Below, one piece after another: positions 49,626 to 59,100 of a stretch of DNA of 64,000 nucleotides. Made by a program: the position numbers and the translations under genes. The stretch lies in assembly GCA_012295225.1 (NCBI GenBank), contig WMKK01000009.1:641909-705908 (forward strand), written 5' to 3'. The notes under the pieces are model-generated. The model was given only the letters and a program-made list of their open reading frames with translations. It made no database searches and had not been told where the DNA came from. Position 1 is the stretch's first letter; each line of letters starts with the position of its first letter. The stretch comes from Ostreococcus mediterraneus. Its lineage: Eukaryota; Chlorophyta; Mamiellophyceae; Mamiellales; Bathycoccaceae.

Positions 49626-52600
49626 CTATTTCCATAGTTTAACGCTCATGTCCCGCGAGGCAGAGATGAGCATTTTTCCAGAGGTACCAGAAATTGTAGC
49701 CAAGGCGAGGACTGCGTCTCGATGTGAGTCGTGGCGTTCGTGCGCCGCGGATGCCTGCGTCTGCGTCTTCGCCGGCACGGGCGTTTCTTGCTGCAGTACC
49801 ATGCCGTTGAATGACTTTTCAGAAAACTTTGGACGTGGGCCAGAGATCTTGCCAGACATTACGCGTGATTTCGCGGCGTCACCCGGGTGCCACACGCGAA
49901 TACACGCGTCGGTGCTCCCAGAAACTATCGCCCCGTTGGGAAGCGTCAAGAGCGCTCGCACGCCCGGTGGTCTAGACACCGTGGATAATAACTCATCTGC
50001 ACGTAGGTCTTCGCTAAATGTGCCGTAAGCCGAACTTGTTAGCGTGGACGAATACACGTGCGCGCTTTGGGAACGCAGAGCGCGTAGGCGACCGTTCGCA
50101 TCCATGGCGCTCGGCGGTGCACGAGCCGCGGCATCCAGTGCCGCACCTTGTCCGCGCAACGTGCGTAAAATGCGAAGACATCCGCCGTCAGCGACATCCC
50201 AAAGCGCAACTTCATCGTGGCCAGCGGCACACCACACGAGCGGTCGACCGATGACACCTGATAAACTCTGACGCGTCGGCTGCGTGGCCACCACCATGGC
50301 GTCTACGCCTACGCCTCGAGATGGATGACTCCACTCTTGCACTATGGTTTGGAAACGCATGTCAAGCAAGCTCATAGCGCCACTTGCGGTACTCGCCACG
50401 AGCCATGAAGATGTGTGCTGCGCGTCCAGTGCGATCGATGATACGACGCCAAGCTTTGGATTGAGTGGAATTCTAAACGCGTCTCGCGGCGCTCGGTAAT
50501 CCCATCCGTAAACTCCACCGCTTTGCGTCACATAGCACACGAAGTGTTCATCCAAGCACGCCAACGCGGCGATGGCACCTTCCGATTTATTTACGTGGCG
50601 AATCTCCGCTGCGCCAGTGTACTTGTCTGGCACTTGCTTTCCCGCTGGTTTTGTTGCGTCTCGAGTTGTATACTCAACGCGCCACGCGTGCACCGTACCG
50701 TTGTCGCTTCCACTCACAATATGCGAGTCCGACGTCGAAGCGACGCACGTGACTTTCCCACCCTGAGACGCATACGTCAAGCGTGACTTGAACGACACAT
50801 CTTTTTCAATGCGACGAGAATCCCAAATCTTACAGCTCCCGTCATCGCTGCCAGTGACAAAGAAGACTTTGCCGCGGTCGACGGCAATGCAGGACACCGC
50901 GCCGCGATGTTCGAGTAAATGCGCCACAAGCACACCTCTCGGAGTCCATGCATCGTCGTCGCTCATAGATGTTGTTGCGGCGGTGTCAGCTTCTGGCGCT
51001 CCTCCGATTGATTTGAATCTATTTACGCCCATGTTTTTCACGGCGGCGGACAACGCGTCGACGACGCCCCCGCTCGCAACGTCAACGCCTCGGTCTTCGC
51101 GCGTTTCGCGCAACGAAATCACCCGAGCGTCCTGTGGCACCACCAACGGAGTCTTCGCACCAAAGATCGTCGACCATGCGTCGTTAACGTCGGAATCCGA
51201 CATGTACGTGTCGCCTTCGTCGATGAAGCTCGGCGGCCGGGACGACCGGTTGCGCGTCGGCTGCAGCCCAGCGCCTTCACTAGGTGACGCACTCGATCTC
51301 ACTCGTCGCGCGTTCGCAAGAGCCTTAATATAAGACGTCATGACTTTCAAACTCGCCGCATCCGCGTCATCATCCCTCGCGCTGTATCCGCCATGGACGT
51401 TGTCTTCGGGGTCCTGATTTTCCAAATCCGACGGTCGGTCGATGCGCGCTCGCGCCGCCGCAAACACTGCCGCAGTTCGCAACCCCGTGGCCTGCTCCAA
51501 CGCCGCCTCAAACGCGCTTCGAGATGGCGGAGGGTATACGCACATTGCTAGGACATCCGGTTGACTCAAATACTCGGGCGCCACGCGCAGAAGTTTGGCG
51601 CGATTCGGCTCTGACGCGTCCACAAACGGCGCCACCACAGGCGAGAGCGATGTAAACGCATCGACAACACCCATACATCGCGCTGCGGTTGCAAAAAACT
51701 CGAACGCTGCGTTCCGCACCATCGTCGAAGGGTGGCACATGAGTGGCGCGGCAGATTTCGCGACACTTACGATGGCGTACTTGCCGAGCGATGCCACTTC
51801 GGCGCGCTGCGGCTTTTCTCTCACGTCTGGGGCGATCAATGTCGTCATACATCGCAATGCACAAGATACCACGGCGTCTTGCACGTCGAGTAAACATCGA
51901 TCAACACAAGGTACGAGTACAAGCTCGCATGATGCGCGACCGACGACTCTACCGACACCGGCGATGTGCTTGAAAAACTCGCACCGCAACTGCGGCGACG
52001 GCGAATTCAAACACGTTATCAACAGCGGCATGAGAAAGTTATTTGCATCGTCTCTGCCAAAGAATTCCGCAAGCTGCGGTGAATTCACCAAGAGCACTTC
52101 GTACATCGCTTTTTCGGCAACTGGACTCTTGCCGTTACGATGTTCCGGCGTGAGCATGCTAAGAATTACGCTCCGAACTGTGTTTCGAATGACGAGCATT
52201 TCGTCGTCAAAACTAATGGGATTGCCGCCCACGCTGCCGCTTGCGACGGCGCGCTGCAAAAACTCCACGCTCAAGCGCGCGAGCTCGGCCAAAACCTCTC
52301 CTAGGGCTATTCTTACTAATGTTTCCGAATCACTTGCGGCGTTGCTTAAGATTGGCCAGATGTATTCGCGGAACAATCCAAACTCGCTTTGTGGAACTTC
52401 GTTGACGGCGGTTAAAATGTCGGCGATTGCGCGCAACGCCTCTGCGCGCACAATCGCCGCCGCGTCCTGTAGTGAGCTCGCACAGAACGGCAACATCAAT
52501 TGTAGTACGCACTCGTCCGTGGCGATGACGCTGAGCCTGCGTAACAGTTTCAACGCGCGCACGCGAGCGCTCACGAGTGTCGCGCCTCGAATCGCTGAAC

Positions 52601-53783
52601 ACACGTGCGCGGCGACGAGATGCACGCCCGGACATTTTACTCGCGATTTCATCGCCATCGCCACGGCATCTTCTGTTGTCGACGCACGCTCAATGGCGTC
52701 CATTCCACTTTCAACGCGCACGATGGTGGCGAGTAAATCATCCAGCTCGGCGTTGATGGCGTCAATTTTCCCATTTGCATCCAAATGTAAAAATTGCGCA
52801 CTAAACTCGTGCACGCGCTCAAAGTACGACGGAAACAACCGTGAACGATAGTACTGTTCCAAGTACTCGCGTGCACTCAAACGCGCGCTCGGATCAATGG
52901 AAACCATAGACATGATCATCTGACGCGCCAAGTCATCCTTTACGCCCGCCTCGAGCGCTTCGCGAGGATCGTACTCGCCCCGACGATATTGCAACGCTTC
53001 GGATAAATCAAACAACGCCTTGCCATCCATAAACAACTCTGCGAGCGTGCATCCCAAGGCGAAAATATCCGCACTCGGATCCACCTTTGTCGGCGTCTCA
53101 TCCAGCATGGTTTCCAACGACCGACTTCGATTTTCATTTGAAAATCGCTCGGGCGCGATGCAACATCGACGTCGTCCTCCGCTATCAAAAAAGTACGTAA
53201 ACTCTGAAGGATTATCAACCGGTATCTCACTCGGTTTATATGAGGCGTAATCACTTAAAAAGCACCACCCCCATGACGTCATGAGGACGTTCTCGCACTT
53301 GATGTCACCGTGCGTGACGCCGACGGCGTGCGAGTCGCGCGTCGCCAACAACACCTGATACGCCACCCACGCCCGTTCACACTCGCTTAAAAACGGCCGC
53401 GCACTCAACCGATCATACAACGTCATGTGGCAATACTGCCGCATCAAGTACACCGCGCGTGAGGTCTCCAACGCGCGCGTATACGGCCAACAATGTGGCG
53501 CGGCGTCGCCTCGCGTCAGCGCCGCGTAAATCAAATCAATCTCACGTTCATGCCGTCTCAAATCCGGAAACCTCCCTGGCCGCTTCACGTACACCTTCAC
53601 CATCGCCAGCGACGTCCCCGGATGCTCATCCGTGTCCTCGTCGTCGTCCACGCGACACGTAATCGACTTTAAAAACCGCCCACCGGGCGCCGTGGCGTTG
53701 GTTTTCACGACGAGATTCGGTAAATCTTGCGACAACACATCCGTCACGTGCGCGCGCGGCGGCGCCGAGTGCTGGTTCCCCAT
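49626..53783 (-). CDS. VPS15: VPS15, regulatory kinase-like subunit of PI3K class III
   Basis: A 1,385-residue protein beginning MGNQHSA, a myristoylation signal as in other VPS15. Degenerate protein-kinase domain about residues 20-330: VTHGDIKCENVLMTSWGW and LSDYAS (Asp-Tyr-Ala instead of Asp-Phe-Gly), then the CCIAPERF segment and the plant/yeast-type C-lobe; HEAT repeats about 390-780; WD40 propeller from about 990 to the end (VFFVTGSDDGSCKIWDS, THIVSGSDNGTVHAW-like, MLISASRDMSVKLWK). It holds VPS34 on endosomes and autophagosomes. The frame upstream of 53783 is Pro/Arg-rich filler; 53783 is the start that gives MGNQ. Confidence 0.96.
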   Translation of the reverse strand: MGNQHSAPPRAHVTDVLSQDLPNLVVKTNATAPGGRFLKSITCRVDDDEDTDEHPGTSLAMVKVYVKRPGRFPDLRRHEREIDLIYAALTRGDAAPHCWPYTRALETSRAVYLMRQYCHMTLYDRLSARPFLSECERAWVAYQVLLATRDSHAVGVTHGDIKCENVLMTSWGWCFLSDYASYKPSEIPVDNPSEFTYFFDSGGRRRCCIAPERFSNENRSRSLETMLDETPTKVDPSADIFALGCTLAELFMDGKALFDLSEALQYRRGEYDPREALEAGVKDDLARQMIMSMVSIDPSARLSAREYLEQYYRSRLFPSYFERVHEFSAQFLHLDANGKIDAINAELDDLLATIVRVESGMDAIERASTTEDAVAMAMKSRVKCPGVHLVAAHVCSAIRGATLVSARVRALKLLRRLSVIATDECVLQLMLPFCASSLQDAAAIVRAEALRAIADILTAVNEVPQSEFGLFREYIWPILSNAASDSETLVRIALGEVLAELARLSVEFLQRAVASGSVGGNPISFDDEMLVIRNTVRSVILSMLTPEHRNGKSPVAEKAMYEVLLVNSPQLAEFFGRDDANNFLMPLLITCLNSPSPQLRCEFFKHIAGVGRVVGRASCELVLVPCVDRCLLDVQDAVVSCALRCMTTLIAPDVREKPQRAEVASLGKYAIVSVAKSAAPLMCHPSTMVRNAAFEFFATAARCMGVVDAFTSLSPVVAPFVDASEPNRAKLLRVAPEYLSQPDVLAMCVYPPPSRSAFEAALEQATGLRTAAVFAAARARIDRPSDLENQDPEDNVHGGYSARDDDADAASLKVMTSYIKALANARRVRSSASPSEGAGLQPTRNRSSRPPSFIDEGDTYMSDSDVNDAWSTIFGAKTPLVVPQDARVISLRETREDRGVDVASGGVVDALSAAVKNMGVNRFKSIGGAPEADTAATTSMSDDDAWTPRGVLVAHLLEHRGAVSCIAVDRGKVFFVTGSDDGSCKIWDSRRIEKDVSFKSRLTYASQGGKVTCVASTSDSHIVSGSDNGTVHAWRVEYTTRDATKPAGKQVPDKYTGAAEIRHVNKSEGAIAALACLDEHFVCYVTQSGGVYGWDYRAPRDAFRIPLNPKLGVVSSIALDAQHTSSWLVASTASGAMSLLDMRFQTIVQEWSHPSRGVGVDAMVVATQPTRQSLSGVIGRPLVWCAAGHDEVALWDVADGGCLRILRTLRGQGAALDAAARAPPSAMDANGRLRALRSQSAHVYSSTLTSSAYGTFSEDLRADELLSTVSRPPGVRALLTLPNGAIVSGSTDACIRVWHPGDAAKSRVMSGKISGPRPKFSEKSFNGMVLQQETPVPAKTQTQASAAHERHDSHRDAVLALATISGTSGKMLISASRDMSVKLWK

Positions 53784-54013
53784 CGCGCGGCACGCGTGTG
53801 TTACCAATGGCGCATCGAACGGCGGCGGCGGCGGCGGTCGCGATGACGGTCGCGGCGACGGTCGCGACGACTTTTGGCGACAGTTGGCTTTGCGACTCAT
53901 CACATCACATCGTTACGCGTCAAAGGACCGCGCGCGGTGCGCCGTCGGCGTCGTCGTCGCGCACCGGCCATCGTCGTCGTCGTCATCGTCGTCGCTGTCG
54001 CCGTCGCGCAGTG

Positions 54014-54895
54014 ATGATGGCGCGAGCGACGGTGACGCTGCGCGACGGCGTCTCGATGCCGCGGTTGGCGTTTGGAACATACAAACTCGCTGGAGACGTC
54101 TGCCGCGACGCCGTGCGCGACGCCCTGGTCGTGGGATTTCGCCACATCGACACCGCGACGTGTTACCGCAACGAGCGATCGGTGGGAGAGGCGGTGCGCG
54201 CGAGCGCGTGCGCAAAGGAGGTGTTTTTGACGTCCAAGATTGCTCCAAACGAAATGACGAGCGAAGAGACGACGTCCCGAGCGATTGATGGCGTCGTCGA
54301 CCGGCTCGGTCGGGCACCAGATTTGCTCTTGGTGCATTGGCCGGGTGAGGCTAAGCAAGCGCCGACGAGCGAGAGGCATCGAGAAGCGCGGGAGCGCACG
54401 TGGCGGGTATTTGAGCGCGCGTTGGAGCAAGGGAAAACGCGCTCCATCGGCGTGAGTAACTTTGAGATTAGGCATTTGGAAGAGTTATTGTCGTATGCCA
54501 AGGTCAAACCGAGCGTGAATCAAATTGAATTGCACCCGCGATTTAATCAACGCGCGCTGCGTGAGTTTTGCGAGATGCATGGGATTCATATTCAAGGGTA
54601 TTCGCCGCTCGGTGTGGGGAGTTTGTTGGAGGACGCGCGAGCGCTCGAATACGCCAAGAAAATTGGTTTGGCACCCGCGCCCGCGCTCGTGCGTTGGACG
54701 CTGACGCGAGACCCCGAATGCTCGGTTGTCGTCAAGTCCACGGCGAAGACGCGCACGGAGGAAAACTTTACGGCGTTACGCGCGAAGACGGCGGAGGCGA
54801 GCGAAGACGACATTCGCGCCCACGCCGACGCGCTCGAAAAAGCATTTGAAAGCACGCAATCTAAGCAATGCTGGGACCCGAGCGTGGTGTGTTAG
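54014..54895 (+). CDS. Aldo-keto reductase
   Basis: A 293-residue NADPH-dependent aldo-keto reductase. Catalytic tetrad visible: Asp46 and Tyr51 (HIDTATCYRN), Lys75 (LTSKIAPNE), His108 (LLVHWPG). Cofactor-region motifs RSIGVSNFEIRHLEELL, NQIELHPRFNQ, QGYSPLGVGSLL and SVVVKSTAKTRTEENF (cf. IPKSxxxxR-type) are present. The frame is open to 53798, adding a Ser/Arg/Ala-rich extension that could be a targeting peptide, but it overlaps the VPS15 side of the promoter. Substrate not deducible. Confidence 0.93.
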   Translation: MMARATVTLRDGVSMPRLAFGTYKLAGDVCRDAVRDALVVGFRHIDTATCYRNERSVGEAVRASACAKEVFLTSKIAPNEMTSEETTSRAIDGVVDRLGRAPDLLLVHWPGEAKQAPTSERHREARERTWRVFERALEQGKTRSIGVSNFEIRHLEELLSYAKVKPSVNQIELHPRFNQRALREFCEMHGIHIQGYSPLGVGSLLEDARALEYAKKIGLAPAPALVRWTLTRDPECSVVVKSTAKTRTEENFTALRAKTAEASEDDIRAHADALEKAFESTQSKQCWDPSVVC

Positions 54896-55039
54896 ATAAC
54901 GACGACAGTGATGACGCCGTTGACGCGATTGTTGGGGCGTAGACACGGATGGTCGTCGGTCGAGCGTTGACGCCCCGACGCACGCGACACCATGGAGTAT
55001 GAACGTTGATAGCTTTAATTTATTTAATATATGTATTTA

Positions 55040-55048
55040 TAGGGTTTA
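55040..55048 (+). promoter_or_regulatory. Telobox upstream of eIF2-beta
   Basis: TAGGGTTTA, 130 bp before the eIF2-beta start codon. The telobox (AAACCCTA or its complement) is a known plant promoter element in translation and ribosomal-protein genes. Functional use here is inferred. Confidence 0.55.
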
Positions 55049-55177
55049 CATTGACGTTCAGGGATGTGACTGGTGACGCATTCAAACGAGGCGCCCATAA
55101 CGCGACTCGTCGCGTGACGTCACACGCCGTCACCACCCTCACCGCACGTAATCGTCAATCGCACCACCTCACGCGCG

Positions 55178-56062
55178 ATGAGTGACGAAGAAACCCCAAC
55201 CGCGGTCGAGGACTTCGACCCGACGGCGATGAAGAAGAAGAAGAAGAAGAAGGTGACCCTAGACCTCGGACTTTCAGACGACGACACCGCTGGCGCCGGC
55301 GACGCGGATGACGCCGGCGTGGACGACGCCAAGGCGGCGATGGATGATTTGTCTCTCGGTGACGACGATTTCGGTAAGAAGAAGAAGAAGAAGAGTAAGG
55401 ATAAAAAGACAGAATCAGTGGATGGGGACGACGATCTCGGCGACCTCGGCGAGGAGTTTGGAAAGAAGAAAAAGTCTAAAAAGAAGAAGAAGACAGAGGA
55501 TGAGGATGACGACGAAGACGAAGATGATGGACGTGATGGTACGAATACTGGTTCTGGGACTTCGTGGGATGGGACGACGAGAGATTACCACTACGACGAA
55601 ATGCTCGGACGGGTTTTCGGTATTTTACGCGAAAAGAACCCGGCGTTGAGCGAAAAGAGCAAGACGATTATCAAGCCGCCGCAAGTGTTGCGTGAAGGGA
55701 CGAAGAAGACTGTGTTTGCGAACTTGATGGAGATTTGTACCGCGATGCATCGACCGAGCGAGCACGTGATTCAATACTTGCTGGCAGAGTTGGGTACCAG
55801 CGGGACACTCGACGGTACGCAACGTTTGGTGCTCAAGGGACGTTTCTTACCCAAGGTATTCGAGGGTGTGTTGCGTCACTACTTCATTGATTACGTCATC
55901 TGTAACATGTGCAAATCGAGTGACACGCAGTTGGTGAGAGAACAAAGTTCGCGTTTGTCGTATTGTCGATGCCAGTCGTGCGGAGCGTCGCGTTCGGTTA
56001 GTACCATTCAACGTGGTTTCACCGCCGTCGGTAAGGGTGATCGTCGTAAAGCGCGACAATAA
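55178..56062 (+). CDS. EIF2S2: Translation initiation factor eIF2-beta
   Basis: A 294-residue protein. Three Lys-rich boxes (MKKKKKKKVTLDLGLSDDD, FGKKKKKKSKDKK and FGKKKKSKKKKKTE) are the eIF2-beta K-boxes that bind eIF5 and eIF2B. The central DYHYDEMLGRVFGILREKNP segment and the C-terminal C2-C2 zinc finger (CNMCKSSDTQLV ... CRCQSCGASRSVS, ending RRKARQ) are standard. It is one subunit of the factor that carries initiator tRNA to the ribosome. Confidence 0.97.
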   Translation: MSDEETPTAVEDFDPTAMKKKKKKKVTLDLGLSDDDTAGAGDADDAGVDDAKAAMDDLSLGDDDFGKKKKKKSKDKKTESVDGDDDLGDLGEEFGKKKKSKKKKKTEDEDDDEDEDDGRDGTNTGSGTSWDGTTRDYHYDEMLGRVFGILREKNPALSEKSKTIIKPPQVLREGTKKTVFANLMEICTAMHRPSEHVIQYLLAELGTSGTLDGTQRLVLKGRFLPKVFEGVLRHYFIDYVICNMCKSSDTQLVREQSSRLSYCRCQSCGASRSVSTIQRGFTAVGKGDRRKARQ

Positions 56063-56192
56063 TACGACTAGACGAGTTTTAATTAATACACATCATTGAC
56101 GTGATTCATGAAATCGTTTTTGTTCCTTTTGTCGTTAAATTGTTTTCGCTAAAATGCTAAAAAGTTTTTTGTGTGGGGCAGACTTTGACTTT

Positions 56193-59100
56193 TTACTCCT
56201 TGTCCTCCTTGCGCGCGCATCCCTCAGCGCTCGCGGCCGCATCTGGATTCATGGCACACTTCCAGGAATCATCATCACCGAGCGTATCCATGTAAGTTTG
56301 AGGCACGATGCGCCACTTCTCGCACGCATCGCATTGTATCCAAGATGTCTTTGGTTTCGTCTTGGGCGCCGGAGACGCCGCAATCTTCGCCTTTGGCTTG
56401 GGCACAGGAGCGCCTCCTCGACGCACGATAGGTGCAGCGGCCCATCGCACGGTTTGCATGGCGATTTGCAGGATTTCCTTACTTCCATCATCGTAAACGA
56501 TCTCATGTTCGCCGGTATCCGGGCGGAATCCAGTCACGGTACCATAGTAGAACGACTCGTCAGACGGCCAGAAGATTTCGATGTCGCGATTCATGCAGCT
56601 CGCGCCCAAAGTTTCACCAATTTGTTTCATCAGCTTACCGACGTTATCACCCATTTTGTAATCAGGACCGATAGAGCGAATTGACTGTCGCCACTTCTTG
56701 GCCGTACCCTTGCCCGCGGAACGCTCAAAGTCCGTAGCTGGGACAGTGATTTCATCAACCGTGCACCGCTCACGTTCGCGACGCATCGCCGCGTAGCGCA
56801 CCATTTCCTCTCCGCGCTTTCCACCAGGAAGCAGCACGCCACGCATGCCGCCGCAACCGATGGGGATGGGCTTAAGCGCAAAGATGAGCCCACCGTCCGG
56901 TTCGGGTAATTTCACATCACCAGTAAACGGCTCCCAAACCTTGGGTAACCAACGCACGGTGGACAGGAAGAGATGCACGCGCTCGGCTTCGCCGTCTGGT
57001 GCAGAGAAGTATTGAACTTCGTGCTCGCCGGAGGCATCGTCGTAGGCTACGACCTTCGCCGGGAAAAACTCCATGCCCTCGCCATATGGAAGGATTTCGA
57101 TGTTGTTACCGATGACGCCACGCCCAAGGGCGAGGCCGCGTTCAGAGAGATGGTGAATAATCGGTTGACCTTTGGATGGGCCAGCGCCGTTGTACTTGAC
57201 CTCTTCCTGCCAGGCACCCTTCTTCTTGGCGAGTTTCATAAAGGCTGCGATATCAATTGCTTTGGCCGATGATGTCTTCTTCTTCGACTCTCTGAACAAC
57301 ACAACCTTGCCACCGCCAGTAAGCACGGCTTCGAGACCGCCGCATTCGATGGGCACGGCGCCGGCGCGCATGACGCACTGCGCGTCGAGTTCGAGTAAAA
57401 AGTCAGCAGCCGCTTGCGCCGCGAGTTCTTCTTCGGTATACTTTGAGCGGTTCGGTCGTTTGCGTTCCATGTACTCGTCGTCCTCGTCTTCATCATCGTC
57501 TTCATCTTCATCCTCTTCACTAAAGTCTTCGTCAGAGAAACTGTCGTCGTCGTCGCTCGCATACTTGGCTTTCTTTGACGCCGATCGCTTCGGAGGCTTT
57601 TTAGAGCTCACCTTGGATGCAGCCTTAGACTTCGACTTGACCACAACGGGCGCCGGCTTGGTCTTCGGCTTGGCGTCTTCAGCAGCCGCACGAGCTTCGT
57701 CGAGCGTGCTTTCCACCAACGCGATGGCTTCGAGCTCCTCCAGAGACGGACCGCGTTGCAAGTAAAGTTTGGTCTCTTCCGGCAACTTAGTCTCAGCCGT
57801 GAGCTTGGGGAAGTACGGTGAGTTCCATTCAAGTAATTCGACATTCGTTATGCCCACTTGCGATGACACGGCTTCGATGGTGTTCGCTTCTCCGCACACG
57901 TACACGCGGTAGCCGTTGTACACAACTTCGTCACCCATACCCGGATTGCGCACGCGCTTGACCGTCGTCTCCTTATCCACCTGCGGCTTACGCCCAGGCT
58001 TTTCCCGCACAACGGCAAATCGTTGAGGTAATCCGTCCGGCCAGCGAGTTTTTTGTAAGCAAAAGTAAATCCACTCACGATTACCGTCATTGTACATGAT
58101 TTCGTGCTCGCCGGAATCAGATTTGTACCCGATGACTTCGCCAGGGAAGTACTCTTCGATTTCAGGAAACCACATCTCGAGGCATCGACCGATAACAGAC
58201 TCTCGATACGCCGCACCCTCATCTCGTAAGTATTTGCCGATGGGTATGCCTCGCTTCGAGTCGTCGTCGATCTTCGCCGCTGGTATGTCCACAGCGAGGC
58301 GAATGGATTGACGCCACTTACGCGTCGAACCTCGACCGCCGAGACGCTCGAAATCAACAGCGGGCGTGACGCGCGTGGCACCCTTCTCATCGACGTATTC
58401 AACAGTTTCGTCACCACGCTTTGCACCAGGGCGCAACACGCCGTCAAGATGCCCGCATTGCACTTTGACTTGTTGCTCGCCGAGAATGGATTGGGCATTC
58501 GTCGCACGCGACTCCTTGGGCGCTTCTTGCGATGCCTCACCTTTCGTCTTCGGCGGCACCTTGGCCTTGGAGGTCAAACGCAGACTCGCAAGTTCAATAT
58601 TCTCCGGGTACTTGTGATGGAGTTCGAGCTCAACCAAACCGTCGCGCTCGAGCGAGATGACAGCGAGGTTAAAACCGATGTCTTCGCCAACCTTGGACGT
58701 CCATCGCGTGCGCATGTCCTTAATCACCGGTGAGCCGGCATGGCCACGCGCGAGGCGAACCTTGAGCATCATAGAGGGAAGATAGGTGGCGTTTGGAGAG
58801 GCGCCAGCCAAATCCAAACCTCGAAGCATGATGTTACGAATGGCGTCAAGCTTATCTGCGGCGAGCTCACCGCCGTGCGGCGCCGGCATCGGCGGCGGAC
58901 CACCGCGACGAGACGGCATGCGGTCACCAGCAGTGATTTCGTCAGGCTCAAAGAATGCATCGACCGGCATGCCATCACCACGACGCGCCGTGCGTGCGTT
59001 GCGCTCAGCTTGACGGTATCGCTCCTTTTCAGCCTCTTTGGCTTCTCGCGCCTTGCGGTCCTCTTCTTGCTTGCGAACTTCATCAATTTTCTTTTCGAGA

